From the NCBI GenBank assembly GCA_002691205.1, contig NZHD01000009.1, positions 21,560 through 85,559 on the forward strand: DNA of 64,000 bases, read 5' to 3'. The position numbers and the translations under genes were made by a program. Origin of the DNA: Deltaproteobacteria bacterium. Lineage in GTDB: Bacteria; Myxococcota_A; UBA9160; UBA4427. Below the pieces are notes generated by a model that was not told the origin of the DNA, searched no databases, and was given only the letters and a program-made list of their open reading frames with translations. Of this stretch, positions 27,963 to 36,682 are shown piece by piece (the stretch's first letter is position 1; every line of letters starts with the position of its first letter).

Positions 27963-28679
27963 ATGATGAACGGCCATTTTCTCTCCAAAGCTTTCCGCCG
28001 CCCTCTTGCGATTTTAACCGTCGGACTCTGGCTCACTGCCTTCTGTGCAGTGCCTGCGAGCCTTGCCAAAGTCCCTGAGAGTGACGACGACAAGACCGTC
28101 TATTTCATCGGCATCATTCTCAGCAAACAACCGCCCTTCTCGACTCTCACCGCCGATGAAGTAGCCATTGTGGCCGAAGGTCTCAAAGACTCACTCGCGG
28201 GAGAAGACAGCGGACTGGACCCAGCCGAATACGGCGCAAAAGTCCAAGCCCTCGCTGAATCCCGAATGGGACAACTGCTCACAAAAGAGAAAACATTGGG
28301 CATTCAATACCAAGAAACCATGGCCGCTGAATCGGGAGCCACTAAGACACCCTCGGGTTTAATCCTCATCGAAGAAGAGGAAGGCAGCGGAGTCTCTCCC
28401 AGCCCAACCGACACGGTGAAGGTTCACTACCACGGGACGCTTCGAGACGGCACTGTGTTTGATAGTTCTTTAGATCGGGGTGAGCCTGTAGAGTTCGGAC
28501 TTAACCGCGTGATTCCGTGCTGGACCGAGGGCGTGGGCAAGATGAAGGCCGGTGGAAAGGCCACTCTGATTTGCCCTCCCGAAATCGCGTATGGGGACCG
28601 AGGTGCAGCACCCATGATCCCGGGTGGAGCCACTCTGAAATTTGTGGTTGAGCTCATCGAAGTGCAACCCGCCCCCTAA
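27963..28679 (+). CDS. Periplasmic FKBP-type peptidyl-prolyl isomerase
   Basis: The ATG at 27963 (AAAGGA upstream) yields 238 residues with a Sec signal peptide (basic start, hydrophobic AILTVGLWLTAFCAV, cleavage after PASLA). Residues ~45-120 form an FKBP-type N-terminal dimerisation region. Residues ~135-238 are the FKBP domain: VKVHYHGTLRDGTVFDSSLDRGEPVEF, NRVIPCWTEG, GGKATLICPPEIAYGDRGA and IPGGATLKFVVELI. It is of the FkpA/Mip type, a prolyl isomerase and chaperone for exported proteins. A longer frame upstream to 27867 has no supporting features. Confidence 0.94.
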   Translation: MMNGHFLSKAFRRPLAILTVGLWLTAFCAVPASLAKVPESDDDKTVYFIGIILSKQPPFSTLTADEVAIVAEGLKDSLAGEDSGLDPAEYGAKVQALAESRMGQLLTKEKTLGIQYQETMAAESGATKTPSGLILIEEEEGSGVSPSPTDTVKVHYHGTLRDGTVFDSSLDRGEPVEFGLNRVIPCWTEGVGKMKAGGKATLICPPEIAYGDRGAAPMIPGGATLKFVVELIEVQPAP

Positions 28680-28735
28680 TCGGGCGTCAAAGATCAATCT
28701 GAACTGGCTACGTTCGGCTCAGAACGAATACCTCG

Positions 28736-28782
28736 ATTGCGCTCGCCTGGCGGGTGAATCTCACAAACCAGGTGAGCGCAAT
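28736..28782. terminator. Long interrupted inverted repeat at the convergent ends of FKBP and phosphoesterase genes
   Basis: The arms 28736-28750 and 28768-28782 pair over 15 positions with one mismatch (ATTGCGCTC.CCTGG / CCAGG.GAGCGCAAT), with a 17-base loop. The right arm overlaps the last codons of the phosphoesterase gene. No T-run is present, so it is a candidate bidirectional 3'-end structure. Confidence 0.45.
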
Positions 28783-30008
28783 ACGATTTCCGTGATCTCA
28801 GCCGGGGCCCCGAAACGCATGGGGGGCCCCCAGTAACCCGTGCCTCGGCTCACGTAAAGCTTGGCCGCACCGCGCTGATAAAGACCCGCCACAAACGGAA
28901 TCGAAAGACGCACCAGGTAGTGGAAGGGCCAAATCTGACCGCCGTGGGTATGCCCCGAAAGCTGAAGATCCACCGGGCCCTTCTGAGCGGCTTTGAATGT
29001 GGCCGGATCATGGGCCAAGAGGAGAATCGGACAGTTTTCCGGGATCCCAGACAAAGCCGCGTCCAGATCCTCGGCGTGCTCGCCGGGAAGATGACGAGCG
29101 CTGTGATCTTCCACCCCTGCGATGGCAAATGCAGCTCCGTCGTGGTCCCCCAGGATCCGATGCTCATTTCTTAATGGGTCCATGCCCAACTGTCGAACGC
29201 GAGCCACCCAAGGGTCGGGCCCTGAATAGTGATCATGATTGCCCGTCACGAAATAAACGCCTAAGCGAGCCCGCAGATCCCGAAGAGGCTCTAGCTCCGG
29301 CCCCAGAAGCTGAGCATCTCCATCCACAAGGTCACCGGTCACGGCCAACAGGTCAGGCGTCAAGCGGTTCACACAACGGGTCAAAGAACGAGCAAAGCCT
29401 GCGCCCCGAATGGACGTAAAGTGAATATCCGAGATTTGCACAATTCGAAAACCATTGAGTGCCATGGGCCAACGCGTCAATTCAATCTCCACTCGCTTCA
29501 CCTCGGGCATCTTCAAACCCTGACGAAGTGACCAAAAAGTGAGAGGCGCCAAAATCCCAAGAACGACAGCTGCCCGAATACGAGCAATCAAAACGGAATG
29601 AGTTGAATCTAAAAGCCGGAGCGCTTCGAGGGGTCGAGTGATTAACTCAGAAGCGCCTAGGAGCAGGAGAAGCCCAAACAGAACCCCCATCCAAACCGAG
29701 GCCGGCCACACAATCCACGCCGCGAGGGAAACGGGCAAAAACCGCTGAGCCAAAGGCTGAAGAATGAGGGTCGTACCCAAGAAGGCGAGCCCCCAGAGCA
29801 AAAAAGTGACCAGCCCAGCGGGCCAGACGGGCCCCCAAATCAAGCGGACAGCCACGTAATAATGCGTGGCCAGCAGAAGAGAGAGAAAGACGAGAGCGAT
29901 TGGGACAACGAACCAACGCCGATCTGGTTTCATTCGCTGAAGGAGAGACTTCTCCCTCGCAATCGGGTCAGGCACAGTCTTTCGATCCTCCACGACAGCG
30001 AAATCCAT
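28761..30008 (-). CDS. Membrane-anchored metallophosphoesterase (YkuE/YaeI-like)
   Basis: A 415-residue protein. The N-terminal ~165 residues contain four to five hydrophobic helices. The C-terminal calcineurin-like domain has VQISDIHFTSIRG (D.H), VTGDLVDGD (GD), VTGNHDHYSG (GNH(D/E)), LLLAHDPATF and LSGHTHGGQIWPFHYLVR (GHTHGGQ). The last motif with the WPF element is typical of membrane phosphoesterases such as YkuE/YaeI, which act on UDP-diacylglucosamine or related lipids. The substrate here is unknown. Start uncertain: ATG at 30008 has GGAG very close; Met26 (29933) is an alternative. Confidence 0.88.
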   Translation of the reverse strand: MDFAVVEDRKTVPDPIAREKSLLQRMKPDRRWFVVPIALVFLSLLLATHYYVAVRLIWGPVWPAGLVTFLLWGLAFLGTTLILQPLAQRFLPVSLAAWIVWPASVWMGVLFGLLLLLGASELITRPLEALRLLDSTHSVLIARIRAAVVLGILAPLTFWSLRQGLKMPEVKRVEIELTRWPMALNGFRIVQISDIHFTSIRGAGFARSLTRCVNRLTPDLLAVTGDLVDGDAQLLGPELEPLRDLRARLGVYFVTGNHDHYSGPDPWVARVRQLGMDPLRNEHRILGDHDGAAFAIAGVEDHSARHLPGEHAEDLDAALSGIPENCPILLLAHDPATFKAAQKGPVDLQLSGHTHGGQIWPFHYLVRLSIPFVAGLYQRGAAKLYVSRGTGYWGPPMRFGAPAEITEIVLRSPGL

Positions 30009-30146
30009 TCTCCAGGCTCAGAAGCGTAGAGGGTAGATCCATCTCACCCCGGATGGAAGTCCCGGAACGCAGCATTCTTAATGCGTCAAAATTAGGTAGG
30101 CTCTTTGATTCAACCAAAGATCGGCCTCACGGCCAGGAAGCCTCAT

Positions 30147-30470
30147 ATGGATACTACATCAAAGCCAGATTCCACGACTCTCGAACTCACGGGCGCACAG
30201 CGCAAATATTTACGCGGCCTAGCCAACCCGCGTAAAGCCCTTGTGCAAGTCGGTGACGCGGGGGTTTCCGACGCCGTCATTCAGGCTCTAAATACGGCTC
30301 TTGACGATCATGAACTCGTCAAAGTGAGACTTTTTCGTCCAAAAGATAAGAAAGAAGAAGCCAAAGGACTGGCCCAACGCGCTCATGCTCAGCTGTGCGG
30401 CCTCGTCGGGCATACGGTCATTCTCTATCGCCGAAACCAAGAAAAACCCAAAATCGAAATCCCTGGATGA
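30147..30470 (+). CDS. yhbY: YhbY/CRM-domain RNA-binding protein (ribosome assembly)
   Basis: The ATG at 30147 follows AGGAAG and gives 107 residues, close to the 97 of E. coli YhbY. The CRM domain is complete: LTGAQRKYLRGLANPRKALVQVGDAGVSDAVIQAL with the GxxG-like VGDAG loop, then DDHELVKVRLF and GLVGHTVILYRR. It binds pre-50S ribosomal particles. In many bacteria it neighbours ftsJ/greA, but here it stands alone between the phosphoesterase (divergent) and a D-threonine-aldolase-like gene (convergent). Confidence 0.92.
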   Translation: MDTTSKPDSTTLELTGAQRKYLRGLANPRKALVQVGDAGVSDAVIQALNTALDDHELVKVRLFRPKDKKEEAKGLAQRAHAQLCGLVGHTVILYRRNQEKPKIEIPG

Positions 30471-30517
30471 AGATCCCAGCCTAACGGAACAAAGCTTTTT
30501 CACGAGGAATCCCGGAC

Positions 30518-31510
30518 TCACCAACCTCGAAGGTCAATGGGCCACTGGTCCACCACTTCATCCCCTTGAACAACATAAAAAGATTCGTGATAGGCCACGG
30601 TGGGGTCCACGTGGGCCGGTGTCACACGAATCCGGTCGCCCACCCGAATGGAACTCTGCGATGAAAAGGTAAGATGTTCGTCCGAGCAGAACCAAATCCG
30701 GGCCCCTTCGACACTCGGATTGCCGTGATCCATTCCAAAAGCCTTCAGGCCACAGTCCGCGACCGCGTACTCTTTAGACACTGAAATCACTGTGGCCCAG
30801 ACCCAAAAAGCTTGCTCAAAAGGCAAGGCCGACTTTGCATAGGCGGTATCCATCAAGACATACGAGCCCGCCTGAATCTCAGTGGCCCCGGTATCAAAGT
30901 CCCATGTGCCTGTGCCGCCTGCAGAAACAACCTCTCCCCCCACCTCGCTATGAGCTTCACGTAGAATCCGCATACTCTCTATGCAGCCCGCATATCGCTC
31001 TTCCCGAGAGGTTATGCCCATTACATGGCCTTCGTACCCCATCACGCCTCTCACCTTGAGACCCAGACTGCGCGCTTGATCGGCTAACGCACGGGCGTCC
31101 TCCGGTGCGCAGCCGCAACGAGGCAGGCCCACGTTAATGTCGATCAAGACCTCTGAAACGCCCCCTTCAAAAGCAGCCCGCACTGTTTCCCTCGAATCCA
31201 CAGCCACAGTCACACGAGCATCCAGGGCACCCAATCGGCGTGCATCCAGAACTTCATTCGCCAAGAGCAGGTCCTCGCCAAGGCCCACCGCAGCCAGTCC
31301 TTCCATCTCGCGAATCGTGGCACAACAAAAACTACGATGCCCCGCTTCAAATTGCCTTTGAGCGATGGAGGTGCACTTATGCGCTTTCACATGAGGACGA
31401 AGACGAGCCCCGGGAAGAGCTCGACCGAGGGCTTGAATATTTCGGTCCACAGCTTCCATGTCCAACAAAAGCGAGGGCGTGGGTAAGTCATGGACCGAAC
31501 GAATTGCCAT
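30518..31510 (-). CDS. D-threonine aldolase / D-serine dehydratase-like PLP enzyme
   Basis: The ATG at 31510 shares its A with the TGA of the amidase upstream and gives 330 residues. An alanine-racemase-like barrel carries the PLP lysine in RLRPHVKAHKC (residue ~49), with GVMGYEGHVMG and VSAGGTGTWDFDTGATEIQAGSYVLMD (phosphate site). The C-terminal domain has the metal-ligand motif RVTPAHVDPTVAYHESFYVV typical of DSD1/D-threonine aldolases. It should cleave beta-hydroxy-D-amino acids or dehydrate D-serine. Coupling to an amidase suggests catabolism of an amide or D-amino acid derivative, but this is inference. Confidence 0.88.
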   Translation of the reverse strand: MAIRSVHDLPTPSLLLDMEAVDRNIQALGRALPGARLRPHVKAHKCTSIAQRQFEAGHRSFCCATIREMEGLAAVGLGEDLLLANEVLDARRLGALDARVTVAVDSRETVRAAFEGGVSEVLIDINVGLPRCGCAPEDARALADQARSLGLKVRGVMGYEGHVMGITSREERYAGCIESMRILREAHSEVGGEVVSAGGTGTWDFDTGATEIQAGSYVLMDTAYAKSALPFEQAFWVWATVISVSKEYAVADCGLKAFGMDHGNPSVEGARIWFCSDEHLTFSSQSSIRVGDRIRVTPAHVDPTVAYHESFYVVQGDEVVDQWPIDLRGW

Positions 31511-32916
31511 CAGATTTGTGGCCACTCGGCAAAGCAATTCGTCGCACGCTCGAAAGCCCGAGAAACCTGCAGAACTCGATCATCTCTATGACGCGGCGCA
31601 ATAATTTGAAGTCCCACAGGAAGACCTGCCTGAGACAAGCCAGCTCGAACCGTGCCTGCTGGATGCCACGACAAATTAAAGGGGATTGTAAACGAGCCGA
31701 TATTCGAAGCCGGCTGCGGACGCCCCTCTATCTCACTGGCGAGTGGTCCTGCCGCTGCTGGGGGATCGTAAGGAATGGTTGGGGTGAGCAGAATGTCATA
31801 CTGCTCGAACATCTGAGCACACCAAGCATTCAGTTCTGCCCGCATTCTTCTCATGGCGCCCCAGCGCTCTGCATTCATAGCTGAGGAGAGCTTCACGCCG
31901 CGAATAAAGGAACGACCAAAGTCCTCTTCATGCTCGGGCAGCATCGAGTGCAATCGAGCCAGTAGTTCCCACGCACCGCTAATCCCCCACTCAAAGCCCG
32001 GCTCGGGGGGGCCTCCAGAAACGGCCTCGACTTCAATTCCCAGATCAGGGAACAGCGCCACGGCTCGCTCGACGACTTCAGCGACGTCGGACTGCACAAC
32101 GGCATAACCGAGGTCCGGCAGATAAGCGGCCCGAAGGCCTCGAGGAAGATCATCCAGCAATTCGCGATAGGATACCCCAGGATGAGGCAGTGAATTCGGA
32201 TCAAGTGGATGAGAGCCCATCACAACATCCAGATGCAAAGCCGCATCCTCGACTGAGCGCGTGAGCGGACCATGCACCGCCGTATCATCCATGACCCAGA
32301 GATGACTCGGCCCGTTAGGAATCCGTCCGTAACTGACCTTGTGCCCAAAGCATCCCGTAATCGAAGCCGGTATACGAACGGACCCGCCTCCGTCGCTCGC
32401 CGTAGCCAGTGAGATCACACCACCCGCAATGGCGGCCGACGAGCCTCCACTGGAACCTCCCGGGGTATGATCAAGGTTCCAAGGATTACGCGAAGCCCCG
32501 AAAATTAAATTCTTAGAAATGGCCGTATACCCAAACTCGGGCGCGTTGGTCTTTCCCACCACGATGGCCCCTGCCCCGCGCAATCGCTCCACTTGAATCG
32601 AATCCGTATCAACCCGATTATCTTTAAAAGGTACAGATCCATAGCTGGTCACCATGCCGGCCACATCTTCAAGGTCTTTTACACCCAGAGGAATGCCTTC
32701 AAGAGGCCGACTGTTGCCGGCTGCAATTCGCCCATCCGCCGCTCGCGCATCGGCGAGCAAGGCCTCTCTCTCACGGAGAGACGTAAAGGCCACGAGGTCC
32801 TCAGCCGTCTCCTCAATCCGGTCGAGAGTCACCTGCATGAGTTCTTCAGCCGAAAAATCTCGCCTAGTAAGAGCCGAAATCACTTCAGTCACGGGTCGCT
32901 GTAGCCACTGTTTCAT
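31510..32916 (-). CDS. Amidase, amidase-signature family
   Basis: The ATG at 32916 has GGAGG five bases upstream, giving 468 residues; the track-like TTG four codons earlier would use the ribosome site itself as codons. The Ser-cisSer-Lys triad is present: Lys in GIPLGVKDLEDVAG, cis-Ser in PGGSSGGSSAAIAGG and Ser in SLATASDGGGSVRIPAS. It differs from the GatA in the same window, whose triad region reads TCGGSSGG and LGSDTGGSIRQPAS. It hydrolyses an unknown amide. It is coupled (TGATG) to the D-threonine-aldolase-like gene. Confidence 0.93.
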   Translation of the reverse strand: MKQWLQRPVTEVISALTRRDFSAEELMQVTLDRIEETAEDLVAFTSLREREALLADARAADGRIAAGNSRPLEGIPLGVKDLEDVAGMVTSYGSVPFKDNRVDTDSIQVERLRGAGAIVVGKTNAPEFGYTAISKNLIFGASRNPWNLDHTPGGSSGGSSAAIAGGVISLATASDGGGSVRIPASITGCFGHKVSYGRIPNGPSHLWVMDDTAVHGPLTRSVEDAALHLDVVMGSHPLDPNSLPHPGVSYRELLDDLPRGLRAAYLPDLGYAVVQSDVAEVVERAVALFPDLGIEVEAVSGGPPEPGFEWGISGAWELLARLHSMLPEHEEDFGRSFIRGVKLSSAMNAERWGAMRRMRAELNAWCAQMFEQYDILLTPTIPYDPPAAAGPLASEIEGRPQPASNIGSFTIPFNLSWHPAGTVRAGLSQAGLPVGLQIIAPRHRDDRVLQVSRAFERATNCFAEWPQI

Positions 32917-33012
32917 AATGACCTCCAAGACAGATCATAGGGACTACGAATCACGATGGTCAGAGGCTATAAGAATGACCAGCGAAAAGGTTCTTAGACC
33001 TTCGAGCTCAAA

Positions 33013-33615
33013 TCAGAAGCGGAAAATTCCGCCAAGCTTGAATGTAGCGATTCCCTCAAGGGCACCGCTCGTGGAGGCGTAGTAACTCACATCCACCAGT
33101 GCGCCCCAGTTCTGAGTCAGCATAAGCTCTGCCCCAACCCCAAAACGAGCTAGAAAAACGCTTTGGCTCTCAGACCCGAAGACCTGTGAGCCCGAAGGCG
33201 CTTGCTCTGCAATGCCGCTGCCAATCCCAAATGTGACATAGGGCTGTAGCCATTCTGGCATTTTTTCAGAGATCCGTACGAAAGGATAAAGCTTGCCCGC
33301 TAAACCTACAGAGAGAAGCGATGCCGATCCAGAACGATTGCCCCGATTAACCGAGGTTGAAAAATTGCCGCCCCCCACCCACGTAAATTCAACGTCGCCT
33401 CCAAACCACGGACTGAACCGGTAGCCCGCCATAAATGAAAAGCCCGTCATGGTATCGGAGTCGGTCTCTGCCTCAGAGGCCCATTTGTTCCAGCCCAGCG
33501 AAATCGTCATCCCGCCATATAGACCCCGAGAAGACTCGTAAGTCTGCGCACTCGCCCCGCTGGCTGAAGCCAACAAGACGAAGGCTAAAAGAAAACCACA
33601 AAGGATTCCGCGCAT
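33013..33615 (-). CDS. Outer-membrane beta-barrel protein, paralogue 1
   Basis: A 200-residue protein with a Sec signal peptide (cleaved after GASAQ near residue 23) and alternating strands typical of small eight-stranded barrels (GFSFMAGYRFSPWFGGDVEFTW, ARFGVGAELMLTQNWGALVDVSYY). It ends in LGGIFRF, the C-terminal aromatic recognised by the BAM machinery. Its strand pattern closely follows the neighbour at 33708, including KxYP, PYxxFGxG and FxVRFGxG blocks. The likely role is an OmpX/OmpW-like surface barrel, unknown partner. Confidence 0.85.
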   Translation of the reverse strand: MRGILCGFLLAFVLLASASGASAQTYESSRGLYGGMTISLGWNKWASEAETDSDTMTGFSFMAGYRFSPWFGGDVEFTWVGGGNFSTSVNRGNRSGSASLLSVGLAGKLYPFVRISEKMPEWLQPYVTFGIGSGIAEQAPSGSQVFGSESQSVFLARFGVGAELMLTQNWGALVDVSYYASTSGALEGIATFKLGGIFRF

Positions 33616-33707
33616 GAAATAACCTCCCTACATCCGCGTAGAAGACCGCTCTTCTTAAAGGAAGTGAAAGAACCAGGAACGGCCGAGAGAAAATGGGCCG
33701 GCCGGAC

Positions 33708-34319
33708 TCAGAAGGCGTAAATGGCTCCGAAGGTCATGTTCCCATAACCCGTTCGGACATCTTTGCTCGAAACGTAGTAGCTGCCATCAGCATATAGGCC
33801 GAAGTTCGATGTAAACATCCAGTCGACACCGCCGCCAAATCGAACTAGAAAAGCGCCGATGGTCTTAATGCCTGGCTCTGAGCCACCCGCTCCCACAGAA
33901 CCTCCGCCCATCCCGAAAATACCATAGGGGCGAATCTTCTCCGGCAGGAGGTCTTGCCCGAGAAGCTCAAGCGGATAGGCCTTTGCATTGATGGTGAAGG
34001 CAATATTACTCGCGCTCTCTCCAAATTCAGTCCCGTCAGCTCTCTCAGCTTGAGTGCCTGCCGTGAATACAAACTCGACTTCAGCCGCCAGACCGTTCAT
34101 CACCTCGTAGCCGCCGACAAACGAGAGTCCGGCTCCGGTGGAACCCGACACGGACGAATCATCAATATTGGGCCATCCGATGGCGAGGCCCAGCCGAGCG
34201 TATGCGCCATCCAGAATTCCCTTATCTCCGGACTCTTCAGCGGTCGCGGAACCGAAAGGCATTGCCAGTAGACCCACCACCGCCAAAAAAGCGGCCCCGT
34301 TCACTCGAAGCATTCCCAC
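33708..34319 (-). CDS. Outer-membrane beta-barrel protein, paralogue 2
   Basis: A 203-residue protein with a signal peptide (cleaved after SATAE) and the same barrel plan as the gene at 33013: LGLAIGWPNIDDSS, GLSFVGGYEVMNGLAAEVEFVF, KAYPLELLGQ, IRPYGIFGMGGG, FLVRFGGGVDWMFTSNFGLYADGSYY, and terminal FGAIYAF. The two arose by tandem duplication and have diverged. It lies 92 bp upstream of paralogue 1 on the same strand. Function unknown; a small adhesion or transport barrel is plausible. Confidence 0.85.
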   Translation of the reverse strand: MGMLRVNGAAFLAVVGLLAMPFGSATAEESGDKGILDGAYARLGLAIGWPNIDDSSVSGSTGAGLSFVGGYEVMNGLAAEVEFVFTAGTQAERADGTEFGESASNIAFTINAKAYPLELLGQDLLPEKIRPYGIFGMGGGSVGAGGSEPGIKTIGAFLVRFGGGVDWMFTSNFGLYADGSYYVSSKDVRTGYGNMTFGAIYAF

Positions 34320-34498
34320 AGAGATACCCCCTTAAACTCACATTATCGATGGCGTTGATCGCGCATAACGACCCACAGCCGATTTCGGTCTGAAATCAAT
34401 TCCCCAAAACGATCTTACCAGCCCCGAGCGACCCACGCCGGAACCCTTCTAAAAAAAACAAGAAACAAGAGTTCCGTTCAACTTCCTCCCCAGACGCC

Positions 34499-35434
34499 CT
34501 AGAGATACGTAAGCCACTTGGAGTAGCGATCATTCTGTCCTTTTACAACTTCAAAAAAAGCAGATTGCAGCTTCTCTGTAATTGGGCCTCGCTTGCCCGA
34601 TCCAATGGTCCGGTAGTCCACTTCGCGAATTGGCGTCACTTCGGCGGCCGTTCCAGATAGAAAGATTTCGTCCGCAATGTACAAGTCATCCCGCGTGATC
34701 GGGCACTCCTGGACTTCAAAACCCTGATCCCGTGCGATTTCGATCAAGGTGGCTCGCGTAATCCCATCAAGAACGGTCGCGCGAGGAGGTGTTCGGATAA
34801 TGCCGTCCCGAACAATGAAAATATTTTCGCCCGTACATTCTGAGACCAACCCCTGAGTGTCGAGCATAATCGCCTCGTCGTAACCGTCTAAAAGCGCTTC
34901 CCGTTTCGCCAAGATCGAATTCACATAATCGCCGCAGGTCTTTCCGTTTGTCATTTTTGAGTTCACATGGTGGCGGGCAAAGGTCGAAACCGTCGCGCGA
35001 ATCCCATTCGCCACACCGTCGTCGCCCAAATATTTCCCCCAGGCCCAGGAAATGACAGAGACCCTCACGGCATTGTCGCCCGGATGCAACCCCATGGCAC
35101 CGTCTCCAATAAAAACCAAAGGGCGGATATATCCTTCAGCGAGATGATTGCGACGCAGACTCTCGAGCACCGCGTCATGCAAAACCTCCTGAGAGAAAGG
35201 CACTTCCATCAAATTAATCCGAGCCGAGTCGTACAATCGCCTCAAATGCTCGGGCAAACGGAACACAGAGGAACGGCCGTCTGCACCCTGATAACAACGA
35301 ATCCCCTCAAAAACACCCAAACCGTAATGGAGACTGTGCGTCAGGATATGAACGTTCGCCTGATCCCAATCCACCCATTCTCCGTCGAGCCAAATGCTTT
35401 CGCCCGTGACTCGCTGGGCCGCATCTTCGGCCAT
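34499..35434 (-). CDS. ilvE: Branched-chain amino acid aminotransferase
   Basis: A 311-residue class IV PLP aminotransferase. Landmarks: VHILTHSLHYGLGVFEGIRCY, the catalytic lysine in MTNGKTCGDYVNSILAKREA, YDEAIMLDTQGLVSECTGENIFIV, GITRATLIEIARDQGFEVQE, and IFLSGTAAEVTPIREVD. It performs the last step of Leu/Ile/Val synthesis and the first of their breakdown. The ATG lies behind AGGAG. It is 186 bp from mtnA on the same strand and could be read from the same transcript or its own promoter. Confidence 0.95.
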   Translation of the reverse strand: MAEDAAQRVTGESIWLDGEWVDWDQANVHILTHSLHYGLGVFEGIRCYQGADGRSSVFRLPEHLRRLYDSARINLMEVPFSQEVLHDAVLESLRRNHLAEGYIRPLVFIGDGAMGLHPGDNAVRVSVISWAWGKYLGDDGVANGIRATVSTFARHHVNSKMTNGKTCGDYVNSILAKREALLDGYDEAIMLDTQGLVSECTGENIFIVRDGIIRTPPRATVLDGITRATLIEIARDQGFEVQECPITRDDLYIADEIFLSGTAAEVTPIREVDYRTIGSGKRGPITEKLQSAFFEVVKGQNDRYSKWLTYL

Positions 35435-35620
35435 ATAAACCTTCTCCTACTTTAATTTTAAATTCGACAGCGCACAGTTTGGCTTTAGAAGTGCCCAAGC
35501 GCAATGCGCATAAGAGCCGGGTCACAGGTTGAGATGAGCCCGCCAAAAATGAAAAACGTCAGACTCTCAGATCAAGAGCTGAGCATAAAAAATGGATTGT
35601 CGCGTTCTCTCTCTCAGCCC

Positions 35621-36682
35621 TCACGTCGAAGAGAAAAGCTTCTTAATGCTTTCGCTGGTCGGAGACGAAACAACACCCCTTTCGGTCACCAGAGCAGAAA
35701 CCAGATGAGCTGGGGTCACGTCAAAGGCGGGCTGACGAACATCCACCCCATCCGGCACCAATAACGACGAGCCCAATCGCGCAATTTCGTCTCGACCTCG
35801 CTGTTCGATAGGGATTGAGTCGCCATTGGGAATCGCCAAATCAATGGTCGAGAGAGGAGCCGCCACGTAAAACGGGATATTGTGCGCATGTGCCAGAACA
35901 GCCACCCCATATGTCCCAATCTTATTGGCCACATCGCCATTGGCTGCAACGCGATCCGCCCCTACAACGACAAGGTCGATCTCCCCAAGACGCATGAGAT
36001 GGCCCGACATACTGTCTGTGCAGACCGTCACCTCAATTCCATCTTTAGACAGTTCCCAAGCAGTGAGCCTCGCCCCCTGCAAGAGCGGGCGAGTCTCATC
36101 CGCAATCACGCTCACACGTCGGCCCGCTTCGACGGCCGCCCGAATCACCCCAAGCGCTGTTCCGTAGCCAGCCGTGGCGAGGCCACCCGCATTACAATGC
36201 GTCAGAATTCGAGCATCCTCTCCCACCAACGAAGCTCCGTGTCGACCCATTGTGCGGCAAATCTCGACATCTTCGCGAACGATTCTTTCGGCTTCAGCAA
36301 CCAAGCCCTGCCGAAGGGTCTGCACCGAAGCATCCGGTCGAGCGGCCAATCCATCGATCACTTTTTCCATTCGGCGCAAAGCCCAAAACAGATTGACGGC
36401 CGTGGGGCGCGTGCGCTCAATACGCGGGATAAAAACTTCTCGGAGGTCTCCCAGGACTCCCTCCAGATGATTCGCCTGGCTTTCTTCGGCCCCCAGCGCC
36501 ACTCCCAGCGCCGCCGCACACCCAATGGCAGGGGCCCCTCGAACGGCGAGGGTTTCGATGGCCACAGAGAGATCCTCCACGCATGTCAAATGGAGATAGA
36601 CCTCTTGACTCGGCAAAAGCCTCTGATCAAGAAGTTCTACGGCTCCCTCATGCCAACGAATCGTAAACCAAGGCTGATTCAT
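35621..36682 (-). CDS. mtnA: Methylthioribose-1-phosphate isomerase
   Basis: A 353-residue eIF2B-alpha-like isomerase. RGAPAIGCAAALGVALGAE opens the active site, ILTHCNAGGLATAGYGTALGVIRAA carries the catalytic Cys, VTVCTDSMSGHLM the Asp, and VVGADRVAANGDVANKIGTY the substrate loop. It converts MTR-1-P to methylthioribulose-1-P in methionine salvage; ahcY in this window serves the same methyl cycle. Its ATG overlaps the gatB stop by one base (TGATG), so it is translated with the gat genes although metabolically unrelated. No other mtn gene is nearby. Confidence 0.95.
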   Translation of the reverse strand: MNQPWFTIRWHEGAVELLDQRLLPSQEVYLHLTCVEDLSVAIETLAVRGAPAIGCAAALGVALGAEESQANHLEGVLGDLREVFIPRIERTRPTAVNLFWALRRMEKVIDGLAARPDASVQTLRQGLVAEAERIVREDVEICRTMGRHGASLVGEDARILTHCNAGGLATAGYGTALGVIRAAVEAGRRVSVIADETRPLLQGARLTAWELSKDGIEVTVCTDSMSGHLMRLGEIDLVVVGADRVAANGDVANKIGTYGVAVLAHAHNIPFYVAAPLSTIDLAIPNGDSIPIEQRGRDEIARLGSSLLVPDGVDVRQPAFDVTPAHLVSALVTERGVVSSPTSESIKKLFSST

